From the NCBI GenBank assembly GCA_011634665.1, contig WAEK01000022.1:607501-671500 (forward strand): DNA of 64,000 nt. Reading direction: 5' to 3'. The notes under the pieces were generated by a model, which ran no database searches, had not been told where the DNA came from, and saw only the letters and a list, made by a program, of their open reading frames with translations. Shown in pieces: positions 22,494 through 31,985 of this stretch. The stretch's first letter is position 1. Every line of letters begins with the position of its first letter. The translations under genes and the position numbers were made by a program. Source of the DNA: Mortierella sp. BCC40632. Its lineage: Eukaryota; Mortierellomycota; Mortierellomycetes; Mortierellales; Mortierellaceae.

Positions 22494-23193
22494 ATGTCCA
22501 GCGCCAACTTTGACGAAGCAGCACAGCGCGAACTTTCCAAGTTCCTCGAAGCCGAGCAGGCCAAGGCCCGTCTCCAGCAGTCCATTCACACCTTCTGTGA
22601 CCTCGCCTTCGACAAATGTGTTACCAAGATTGGTATGTCCCAGATCCTTTTTCCATCGAGTCGCCGACATAATGTAGACAAGAGCACCCTTTCAGCAGTG
22701 ACTTGAAGGCTTCTTTTTGCGCAAGAGGGACTTTGGACTATGAAACCAATATGGATATTCGATATACCATCCCAAACCTTCAGCACGTAGTCTTTTATGC
22801 ACCTTCAGGATGCGGCTTGACAGCATAGTCCAGCACATATGGCTCTCTTTTTCAGCGCGGCCATCCAGCAGCGACATGAAGCCTTTTGTGGCAAAAAAAA
22901 CCGGAGAGATTGTTAGGACTGGTTTTTACAATTTTGTTGACTCTTTGTCTTGGCTCATCGAATCTCTTGATAGGCAACAAGCTTGACCGTTCCGAGGAGG
23001 CATGCCTTGCCAACACAGTTGACCGGTAATAGCTCTAAACTTGGTTTCGACTGAGCCTTTTTCTAAACCAGGGAGTCAGTACATCGATATACTTATCAAA
23101 TTGTTTTCGTTTTCTCCTTGAACGATCTATAGCTTCCTTGACACCAGCTTGTTCATTGTCAGACGGTTGGAGGAGACCAAGGGATCCATGTAG
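22494..23193 (+). CDS. TIM8: Small TIM chaperone Tim8-like, with altered twin CX3C motifs
   Basis: Tim8 partners Tim13 in a hexameric chaperone of the mitochondrial intermembrane space that guides hydrophobic inner-membrane precursors to TIM22. Three exons: 22494-22632, 22974-23025 and 23133-23193; 83 residues, normal size. FDEAAQRELSKFLEAEQ, KIGNKLDRSEEACLAN and DRFLDTSLFIVRRLEETKGSM are strongly Tim8-like, and the frame is intact across unusual 341-nt and 107-nt introns. The family's twin CX3C motifs are incomplete: the first reads CDLAFDKC, where the position four before the final Cys is Ala and a new Cys lies two residues earlier; the second reads CLANT, with Thr at the last Cys position. 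Either a diverged paralogue or an early pseudogene without frame damage; a canonical Tim8 elsewhere in the genome would fit. Confidence 0.85.
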
Positions 23194-24026
23194 AGACCCT
23201 TCTGTTAATCTAGGTGCCAAATACAGACCCTATGTAGAACATGATTTCCCATAACCTTCTTTCTCAGCTTGCATGGTATTGTTACTGCTACCGACCTTTT
23301 GTGGTATTCATCTTCAACAACGGGGGCAGTCTTTTATTGAGGCATAGCCTCGAGGCATGGGATTTCTGGAGAGTAGAAAGTCTAGTGAGGATTCAAGGGA
23401 TGGCAGCGGTCGGATCTAGGCCTACTATGGAAGACGACTTATCGTGAACGACCATTTAAACCTCCAGTAACCTCTTAGACGTACTTAAGTGCTGAGGACG
23501 CGAAAAAAAATAACTTAGACAGTTGATTCGATTCGCTCTCACTGCCTTCTCCTTGAAGGCGTAGACAATATGCCCCTTGGTCAGTTTACCGTTGCTACAA
23601 ACGGCCTCCGAGGGAAACTCCACTTCGAGGAAGAACCTTCTCTTCCTCTTCCTTCCTTTTTCACGCACATTGGTACACAAAACTTCCTGTGCATATTAGC
23701 TCGGCTGTTGGAGTAACAGTAAGGTTTCTTGTTCACATCGTACGAGGAGGAGAGTCCCAACATCACCAACAGAATGACTCTGCTTTCTCATATGAAAAGA
23801 GAAAGCATGAGAAAATCGAGTGTCACTTGAATAGTCGGTCTAAAGATCACACAGCCCAAGGACAAATACACAGACCTTGGTTCTACACAGGCACTAGGGC
23901 GCACAAAACAAACGAGGGGAATTGGAGCTGGGAGACAAAAGCAAGTTTCACAAGGTTAACACAACAGTCAGCGCCTTGTCTCGACTTTTCTCGGATTGGA
24001 CGGACTTACACAGGACGGTAATCCAG

Positions 24027-24100
24027 GATGCTCACAACCTCTTGCTCACAGCGCCTTGCCCACAACACTATGCACACAGCACTTTGCCTACAACATCCTG
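24027..24100 (+). repeat. Short imperfect repeats upstream of ML gene 1
   Basis: About five degenerate copies of a ~14-nt unit like ctcacaacctcttg. The same block is present at 26097-26155 (shorter) and 29071-29160 (one unit longer), always about 330-400 bp upstream of an ML start codon. Confidence 0.7.
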
Positions 24101-24321
24101 GTACAACATTCTTCTGGCTGTCTACGACTCGTATTACTAAAAGTATATCCCGCTTAATGCGACACTCGCATCGTGCCAACGGAACACATTCTCGCCTGAG
24201 GAGAGTCCTGTAGCTTGCCTTGATTGTCAGTGGAACCTCGAATGGAAACATGGGCTATCGAGGTATTACTAAAAATTCGAGCCTCTGGGAATGATTGCTT
24301 GAGACACAGACTGTTAGCGAA

Positions 24322-24328
24322 TATATAA
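24322..24328 (+). promoter_or_regulatory. TATA box of ML gene 1
   Basis: tatataa about 100 bp upstream of the ATG at 24429. The equivalent position before ML gene 3 has tataaaa (29379-29385) and before ML gene 2 has tatttaa (26364-26370). Conserved position in three paralogues supports a real core promoter. Confidence 0.65.
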
Positions 24329-24428
24329 GGCTTTATCTCGTCACCTTCGAGTCTCCCCTCGTTCTCTCTATCGCACCCCTTTCTCCACACCTCTTTACTC
24401 CACTCGCCCTCTTCTCAATATCCACACC

Positions 24429-25044
24429 ATGAAGGTCATTGCAGCTCTTGCCACCTTGATCACCATCGCATCGTCAGTCCTTGCCGGTGACTTTGAAATT
24501 TCAAGCTGGACTATCTCCCCCTCGCCTGTCTGCTCCGGGAAACCGCTCTGCTCCACCATTAATGGCACTCTCCTCAACCCAATTGAAGAGTTTGAAGACC
24601 AGATAGCTTATCTTACTACCTATATGAAATTTTACGGCCATCCTCAGTTTCCGTACCAAGATCACAATCTTTGTGAACTTCTTGCAGCTCAAGGAACACC
24701 ATGCCCCATCCCCGCCGGACCGGCTTCGATCACATTCTGTATTGACACCCCTGCTGGCATGATTCCCAATGTAGGTTTCCTAGTCGTGTAAACCGTTCTG
24801 CTGATGACAGGATTTTAGGTCGTAGATCTTGTTCTAAACTATCTCTCTCCTCAAAAATAGCTTCCAGTATTTGAATATGTTTTCGATGCTACCAACTTTG
24901 TTCATTCGAGCGAGATTTTCAGGGAAACCAAGCGTAAGTTGAGGCGACATGAGTCCAAATCTGTCCTTGCCACCTCTAGCTATATCTCTGTTATTGACAT
25001 ATTTCTAATCTTTATTCATAGCCATCGTATTCCAAGACTGCTAA
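24429..25044 (+). CDS. Small secreted ML (MD-2/NPC2-like) domain protein, paralogue 1
   Basis: Three exons: 24429-24770, 24861-24933 and 25022-25044; 145 residues. Residues 1-20 (MKVIAALATLITIASSVLAG) are a clear signal peptide. The mature part has the arrangement of fungal ML/PG-PI transfer proteins: an early Cys pair (VCSGKPLCSTINGTL), then LCELLAAQGTPCPIPAGPASITFCID, where the C..CPI..G block is the ML-type signature, then a FEYVFDATN strand and a final Cys (VFQDC). ML proteins bind single lipids such as sterols or phosphatidylinositol outside the cytosol. The exact ligand cannot be told. The reading frame must be spliced: reading on after PN into the first intron gives a stop within six codons. 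Sister copies lie at 26477 and 29486. Confidence 0.75.
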
Positions 25045-26476
25045 GTTCGAGGTATCTTGACAACCTTAAGTCAAGGGCCTCTTGAAGACACAAACAAGAG
25101 AATGTACTGCTTTTAGTACCTCATAGACATAACTCTAAGAAGGCACACATTATAAACCAGGCACCATTACCGACAATGTCCAGAATCAAATGGGATATAT
25201 TTCAATGTCGTGCTCTGAGATTACTGAGGGTCTTTTTGAGAGTACGAACATGTTTCTGAACCTCATTGCTCACATGGACGCATATCAGACGTTTTATTTA
25301 TCGCCATCAGGCATAATTCACGGAGCTGAAAAAGAATATGTGTAGGCTATCTGAGAGAGGTGGCATGGACCTTCACTACTAGAGCCCGATACCAATGGAG
25401 CAAATGTGTGGAGAAACTTTAAAGAGAAACAAACTATCAAAAGGAAAAAGTAGAATAGGGAGAGGAGAGTGTACCGTGTGGTCCATCTTAGGAAAATTTA
25501 TGAGAAGAGGGGGGGTCGATTACCAACTCTTTCAAACGAGAACCAGTTGTAAGCAGTGTATGTGAGTGGAGAGATCTACATAGTCCACATCGACTCGCCC
25601 TTTTACTCACTCCTCCTATTTGTAGAGTATGATCCTCTCTCTTTTTCAGTTGGTGCTCGAGGATATTACAGTATCCTCCGTGGAATACTCCACAATAGAG
25701 ATATTCTCTCTCATTCAGCCTTCGAGGTATTGGCAGGCAACGCTTCTCGTGCATTTCGGCTCGGCTATGAGGAGAGACGGTAAGAAATTTTCCTGTGTAC
25801 AACATTCCAGAGGCGAATCCCAGTTGCACTAACAGGAATGACTCTGTTCTCCCACATGAAAAGGAACAGCGTGAGAAATTCGAGGGAGTCACTTGAATGG
25901 TCGGCCCGAAGATTACACAGGCCCAAGGACCATTGCACAGATTTTGGTTCTACACAGGCACTAGGGCGCACAAAGCAAACGAGGGGAATTGGAGCTGGGA
26001 GACAAAAGCAAGTCTCACAAGGTAGCACACAGTCAGCGCCTTGTTGTCCCCACTTTTCTCGTATTGGACGGACATACACAGGACGGAAATCCAGGATGCT
26101 CACAACCTCTTGCTCACAACTTGCCCACAAAACCTTGCCCGCAACATCATGGCACGACACCCAGGCACAATGTCCAGGTCGTCTACCATTCGTCTTACTA
26201 AAGCATTTCTTACTCGATAGCGCATGTCAATAGAACATTTCTTCGCCTAAGGAGAGTATTCGAACCTTCGCTGTTTGTCGATACAGCCTTCAATAGAGAT
26301 ACAATGCATTGACATCTCATCACAGAGTCAAGTCTGTGAGAGTGCTAGATCCTGTGGTTTCCGTATTTAAGAAGCCACCAAGCTCTCCACTCCATCCTCA
26401 GATTTTTCCTCATCCCCCACCGTTCCCCCCACACTACAACTACTAACTCCACCCATCCTCACCCAAGGCTCACACC
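25045..26476 (+). other. Spacer between ML genes 1 and 2
   Basis: The first ~500 bp is unassigned. From about 25560 it is homologous to 28500-29080 upstream of ML gene 3. A minus-strand open frame at 25488-25892 recurs at 28438-28866, but its differences are mostly amino-acid changing, so I do not treat it as a gene. Confidence 0.6.
26364..26371 (+). promoter_or_regulatory. TATA-like box of ML gene 2
   Basis: tatttaag about 107 bp upstream of the ATG at 26477, the same spacing as the TATA boxes of the two intact paralogues. Confidence 0.45.
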
Positions 26477-27077
26477 ATGAAGATCATAACGGCTCTTGCT
26501 ATGTTGTTCGCCATCACATTCTCGGTCAATGTCGATGCCTATGAATGTCGTGATGAACCTCATGATCTCACTGCAGCAACCTGGGCCTTCACTCCTTCGG
26601 AACTGTGTGTTTTAAAAAGCCAGTCTGTATCACTCTCAATGGCACCCTCGGTAATCCGATCGAGGATGGCCAGTTGGACTATATCGTGACATATTTTGGA
26701 CTCATTATGCGGCGTGACAGTCTTTCACTCTGTGACTTGTTGGCAGCTCAAGGCACACCATGTCCCATCCCCGCCGGCCCGACTTCGCTCAAATTTTGCT
26801 TCGACATCGTGCCTAATCAGGCCATTGATGTAAGCATCCTGGTATTTGCAGAACACACCATAAATAAGAAGACCTTTGGTCATAGGTCCCGTTCTAATCC
26901 CTTCTCTCTTTAAAACAGGTCCCGCTTGATTTCAAATTTGAAATCTACACCTACCCCAATGACACAGTTGTTTATTGTGATGTCAAGAGTAAGCGGAAGT
27001 GACATGAATTCAGTCTATTGCTTCTACTCTCTATGTTTCATCCAGTTATTAAACAATCCCTATGCTTAACAATCTGA
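26477..27077 (+). pseudogene. ML domain paralogue 2, frameshifted
   Basis: Homologue of the two flanking secreted ML genes with the same exon plan: 26477-26829, 26919-26988 and 27046-27077. The signal peptide (MKIITALAMLFAITFSVNVDA) and the C-terminal part (LNGTLGNPIED, LCDLLAAQGTPCPIPAGPTSLKFCFD, then VPLDFKFEIYTYPNDTVVYCD) are well kept but lie in different frames. The break is at about 26606-26613, where the plus strand reads ctgtgtgtttt: one extra GT relative to the frame needed to match the paralogues. As written the first frame runs on into unrelated sequence. The rest of the gene looks under recent constraint, so the lesion is young or a sequence error at a short GT repeat. Confidence 0.75.
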
Positions 27078-29485
27078 AAAAAAAATAGAGTATCCGCATT
27101 TTGAGATTCAAGATTGCTAGAATCAAGACATCTAGAGATCTAGTCAGAAGGAATATTAGATACTTTCTAAAGACTCTGATAGGGGTCAGTGTTGCATCTG
27201 CTGCTCCGTAGACAATATTCAAATGAGAATACATGATAAACAAAGCACAGCTGTTTGTTGTTATCGATACCGTCCAGAGTCACTGTGACACATTTCGACT
27301 TTATCTACAGCTTCCAGAACCACCCTATTTTCGTCCGCAATGTTCGTGCTTGGGGATTACTGGATACCATTTGAAGAGAGGTCTAATTTTAGATAATCAC
27401 TACCCATTTGGACGCGTACTAGATTATCTAAAGAAAGCCCTTTATGCTTACACTCAATAGAGTTGAAAGAGACTGTGTCAGATATCTGAGAGAAATAATG
27501 AAGGTCATGAGAAGGCACGAAAGGTACGATACAACGCTTGGTCCTGCTGGCTAAGACCACGGTGACCTACCAAAATCTGACAGATATGAAGAGAAATTCC
27601 AAAGAGAAATATCTTGAAAAGAGGGGATAGAAAAAGAGAAGGATGATATCCCTCTTAGGCCATCTACATAGAGTCTATCGCCGCCTCATTATTCTCGGTA
27701 CTCAGTGCAGGCCACATCATTCCGACAAGGAACTCATGGTGTGCGGTGCAACCGTGTGAGGAAATGAGCCAGTCTTTCAAAGGTGTCATCCACTGTCGAA
27801 GGTAGTTGCTCAACTGGGTTTCTTTTTATTCCGAACTCTGATTACACTTCAATCGATCTTTTCTGTCATTCGCTGGCATGCTCAATCACTACCTCTTCTA
27901 AAAATGTAGACTAGGACTGCATCAGTTTGTCATTCTCCAGAGTTTGGTCGTCTCCTGATTTTCAATATGTCAGTTGGATAGTTTGTGTGATTGTAGAATG
28001 AAAAGAGAATAGCGATTGTGGTCAGGATCCTTGCCATCGACTGAGTCGATTAGTTCGTAGTGGGGTTGCATTGAGATCTCGATGTGTGAGAATAGATCGC
28101 CAAATGCTCACTCGCTCAACCTGTCTCGCAAGATTCGGATAGGAAGATACTCGTAGTTTATATGGGGAAGGCAATAAGAAGGGTTCTTCTCTCGTCTGGA
28201 TCTCTTGCTTTTACACGAGAGTAATTCATGTGGAAGATGTGTTTTTACCAGTCCTATTTGTAGTCGTGTATTTGTGTTTGGTGACAAGTCTTTTCAGCTA
28301 TTTTCAAGTGGTTATTGTTGAAGAAAAGTCAGTCCTAGCGCACACTGTAGAATCAGACTGTTAATTGTTGCGACAGTTAAACATAACACTCACTTTGGAT
28401 ATGGGAGACGGAAAGGAGGAGACTGTCTGTAAGTATATCATTTCTCTTGGTCCGACATTGACCTTCTTTTTCCTCTTTTTTTATCTTTTTTTTGTTTCTC
28501 TTCCTCAAGCCTGGAAGAGTGCTGAGGCTTCGTGAAAATGTCGAATCGAAGGAGCATTGAAATGGATTCCACATGCTCAATCTGCCTTCTCTTTTGTAGA
28601 GAATGATCCTCTCTTTTTGTCAGTTGGTGCTCGAGGATGTCACAGTATCCTCCGAGGAATGCTCCACAATAGAGATATTCTCTCTCATTCAGCCTTCGAG
28701 GTATTGGCAGACAACGCTTCTCGTGCATTTCGGCTCGGCTGCGAGGAGAGGCAGTAAGAAATTTTCTTGTGCACAACATTCCAGAGGTGAATCCCAGTTG
28801 CACTAACAGGAATGACTCTGTTCTCCCACATGAAAAGGACCAGCGTGAGAAATTCGAGGGGATCACCTGAATGGTCGGCCTGAAGATTACACAGGCCTAA
28901 GGAGCATTGCACAGTCTTTAGTTCTACACAGGCACAAGGGCGCACAAAACAAACGAGGGGAATTGGAGCTGAGGGACGGAAGCAAGTCTCATAAGGTATC
29001 GCATCAGTCGGAGCCTTGTTGTCTCCAACTTTCTCGGCTTAGAAGGAGATTCACAAGGCGGTAATCTAGGATGATCACAACCTCTTGCTCACAACCTCTT
29101 GCTCACAGCGCCTTGCCCACAACACTATGCACACAGCACTTTGCCTACAACATCCTGGTACAACATTCTTCTGGTTGTCTACAACTCGTATTACTAAAAG
29201 TATATCCCGCTTAATGCGACACTCGTATCGTGCCAACAGAACACACTCTCGCCTGAGGAGAGTCCTGTAGCTTGTCTTGATTGTCAGTGGAGCCTCGAAT
29301 GGAAACATGGGCCATCGAACCATCACTAAAAATTCGAGCCTCTGAGAATGATGACTTGAGACGCAGACTGTTAGCGAATATAAAAGGCTCCATCTCGTCA
29401 CCTTCGAGCCTCTCTTCGTTCTCTCTATCGCACCTCTTTCTCCACACCTCTTTACTCCACTCGCCCTCTTCTCAATATCCACACC
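27078..29485 (+). other. Spacer between ML genes 2 and 3
   Basis: About 27080-28500 shows no gene, repeat or homology I can recognise; it is AT-leaning and stop-rich on both strands. From about 28500 it is the upstream block of ML gene 3, homologous to units 1 and 2, including CACAAC-type repeats at 29071-29160. Confidence 0.6.
29379..29386 (+). promoter_or_regulatory. TATA box of ML gene 3
   Basis: tataaaag, 100 bp upstream of the ATG at 29486, in the same context as in unit 1. Confidence 0.65.
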
Positions 29486-30104
29486 ATGAAGATCATTGCA
29501 GCTCTTGCCACCTTGATCACCATCGCATCGTCGGTCCTTGCCGGTGACTTTGAAATTACAAGCTGGACTATCTCCCCCTCGCCTGTCTGCTCCGGGAAAC
29601 CGCTCTGCTCCACCATTAATGGCACTCTCCTCAACCCAATTGAAGAGTTTGACGATCAGATAGCTTATCTTCTTACCTATATGAAATTTTACGGCTATCC
29701 ACAGCATCCGTTCCAAGAACACAATCTTTGTGAACTTCTTGCAGCTCAAGGAACACCATGCCCCATCCCCGCCGGACCGGCTTCGATCACATTCTGTATT
29801 GACACCCCTGCTGGCATGATTCCCAATGTAGGTTTCCTAGTCGTGTAAACCGTTCTGCTGATGACAGGATTTTAGGTCGTAGATCTTGTTCTAAGCCATC
29901 TCTCTCTTTCTCAAAAATAGCATCCAGTATTTGAATATTATTTCGATGCTACCAACTTTGTTCATTCGAGCGAGATTTTCAGGGAAACCAAGCGTAAGTT
30001 GAGGCGACATGAGTCCAAATCTGTCCTTGCCACCTCTAGCTATCCCTCTGTTATTGACAGATTTCTAATCTTTATTCATAGCCATCGTATTCCAAAATTG
30101 CTAA
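29486..30104 (+). CDS. Small secreted ML (MD-2/NPC2-like) domain protein, paralogue 3
   Basis: Three exons: 29486-29827, 29921-29993 and 30082-30104; 145 residues, colinear with paralogue 1 at identical intron positions. Signal peptide MKIIAALATLITIASSVLAG, then the same Cys pattern (VCSGKPLC, LCELLAAQGTPCPIPAGP, FCID, final VFQNC). The differences from paralogue 1 are few and concentrated in YLLTYMKFYGYPQHPFQE and at the start of exon 2, the likely lipid-pocket or dimer surface if the ML assignment holds. The two are so similar, introns included, that the duplication or a conversion event must be recent. Predicted extracellular or vacuolar lipid-binding protein; ligand unknown. Confidence 0.75.
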
Positions 30105-31985
30105 GCTCAAGTACCTTGGCGATCCAAAGCCAACGGCCTTTTGAGGAAGCTAATGAGAGCCTGGATGCCTAAATACCTCACTGAAGCACTTCCATGGAGT
30201 TGCACACAATAAACTAGGCACATGCAGTTATAGTGTTGGTATTTTCCCGGATCACTTCCATACATTTCGATCAACAGCCATCAGTTTTCTTTTCTTCAAC
30301 TCTGAACACTGCCCGTAAAGTGGCTCAACTATGTTAGAGACAGATAGGGTGGTGTCTAGTATAATATGGCCGATGACCCTATGTCTTTATTGAGAAGGTC
30401 CCCTCTTCAGTGTCTTGTGCATTTTTTTTTCTTTTATTCCGACAGTCTTTGGAAACGACTCACTTGAGCTGTGGCGTTTTGAGGATACTAATTTTGACTA
30501 AATCCGATGTGAGCTGCTAGTGGAGTGAGTATTAAGGTTTGGGATTGAGTTAGGCTTGTGTATGCGATTGAAGAGGGAAAAGTGGCCACCGGAATACATG
30601 AAGATACTATCTAAGATGATAGGATATAGGAATCAAAGCCTACGCTTAGGGGATGTTGGACTGCTCGTATTTTAGAATGACTCCGAACAAACCATGCGTT
30701 TTTAACCAAGGAGGGTTACGGCTAGATTAATAGTTGAGCCCGATGACTAACGTGCCCTCCAATACTGGTTGACTTGGGTCACATACACCTTACGCGATTA
30801 AGAAACTGAAAGGATGTTGGAGCATATAGTCTGAGCAATTATGTGAAAAAAAGAATAGTTGATTGATTGTTGGGAGCAATGAACGAATCATTCAATTCAT
30901 GGGTCGATCATGGGAGGGAGGGATAGATTTCTTGAGTGAAAAACAAAGTAATGTGGAATAAACAATAGGAATACTATAGGTCTATAGATTCTCCTTTTTA
31001 CTATATGACATCCCAAGTGGGGCCCTCCTCGTGAATCTGAATCTGGTCAAATGTAAGATGAGGCGTTGCACAGTGTGCTTTTGTTCTGATTTCCAACCAG
31101 GCTAGTATCAACTTTGTTATCTTAGACTTAGAGTTACAGGCACAGCTAGATTTACTGCGCTTCATGTTCGATTTCACTTTACTACACATGACTCTTTACG
31201 TCTCTGGACACTCTTGGAATCAACGAACAGCCCAAATTACCATGTTTGAATCTCATATTATGACAATGACCATAGGACAGCTTTTGAAAGAGCCTCATTA
31301 TATCCTGTGATCTAGTAGTAGCTCGAACCCCCCTGAAGATTGCCGTTGACTGAGGTCTTGCCCAATGGGACCCCCCAAGTAGAATCCAACTTGTGGACCA
31401 AATGAAGGTTAAGAGTGAGTGGGTGGAGGGAAGGAAGAGGAAGTATTTGAATGCGAAATGGTTGCCACTTCACCTAATGGTAAATCCCGACCTGTCCTAC
31501 TCCAAGCTCTACGTCCTCACTGATCTTCGTGAAGTACCTTTGGGAGACTATGATGGAGACTTCCCTTTGAAGAAGAAATAACTATAGCCCAGCTCTACTC
31601 CTTGATGTTTAGGCTAACAGACCTCTCGCTTCTCTCCTTTTGTGACGATCCTTTCAACTCCATTCTCTATCAGGCTATTGTCGATGTTCACGCGATACGT
31701 TCCCATGAACCATGGAAGAGGGCCATGATCCTAGGTCAGCCAGCTTTTGTGCATGCTTAGACCACCAGTCCTCTGCGTTAAAATAATGCTCTCGCATCGA
31801 CTTATCAACAGAAGACTGTTGTGGAAATCGACCTTGGCATAAGATGGTTCAAATTTTGACCCAGAGCTCCGATTGATTCCTCACGTGCACAGAGAAATGT
31901 ATGTACTGCAAAGGGAAGGGTCAAAAGCATTCGATTTGTACTCCGTGTTTGTTCTTCATCAGATTACAACACAAGTTTCCTTCTC
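30105..31985. other. Unassigned spacer between ML gene 3 and LRRC40
   Basis: Nearly 1.9 kb without a supported gene. One open frame at about 31393-31581 (62 codons, plus) is uninformative. No repeat family recognised. Confidence 0.6.

Larger units (their letters stand above)
23194..24428 (+). other. Upstream region of ML gene 1
   Basis: From about 23600 this is homologous to the regions upstream of the other two ML genes (25560-26476 and 28500-29485). It contains a short imperfect repeat (about 24027-24100) and a TATA box (24322-24328). The first 400 bp downstream of TIM8 shows nothing recognisable. A minus-strand open frame at about 23456-23680 has no recognisable product. Confidence 0.6.
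23600..25050 (+). repeat. Unit 1 of a triplicated ML-gene segment
   Basis: Upstream DNA, gene and 3' flank align with 28500-30110 nearly base for base from about 24030 to 25045, and more loosely with 25560-27080. Shared landmarks in order: a Met-to-Cys antisense-open block, the phrase acaggcactagggcgcacaaa, the short CACAAC-type repeats, a TATA box, signal peptide, two introns at the same positions. Confidence 0.85.
25560..27080 (+). repeat. Unit 2 of the triplicated ML-gene segment
   Basis: Upstream half is close to unit 3 (28560-29080); the coding half is the most diverged of the three and carries a frameshift. The promoter-proximal 300 bp (about 26180-26476) hardly matches the other units, so unit 2 has a different proximal promoter. 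Confidence 0.75.
28500..30110 (+). repeat. Unit 3 of the triplicated ML-gene segment
   Basis: A mosaic: its distal upstream half is closest to unit 2, while its proximal promoter, exons and introns are closest to unit 1. That pattern fits unequal crossing over or conversion among the three units. Confidence 0.75.

Noticed and set aside
28438..28866. Minus-strand open frame conserved in units 2 and 3 (also 25488-25892), with FSRWSFSCGRTESFLL-like product
   Set aside because: Shared only because the DNA is duplicated. Differences between copies are mostly amino-acid changing, there is no recognisable domain, and the frame is not kept in unit 1.
29075..29749. 224-codon minus-strand open frame across ML gene 3 and its promoter
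   Set aside because: It overlaps a well-supported signal-peptide gene and its TATA box; the matching antisense frame is broken in unit 1.
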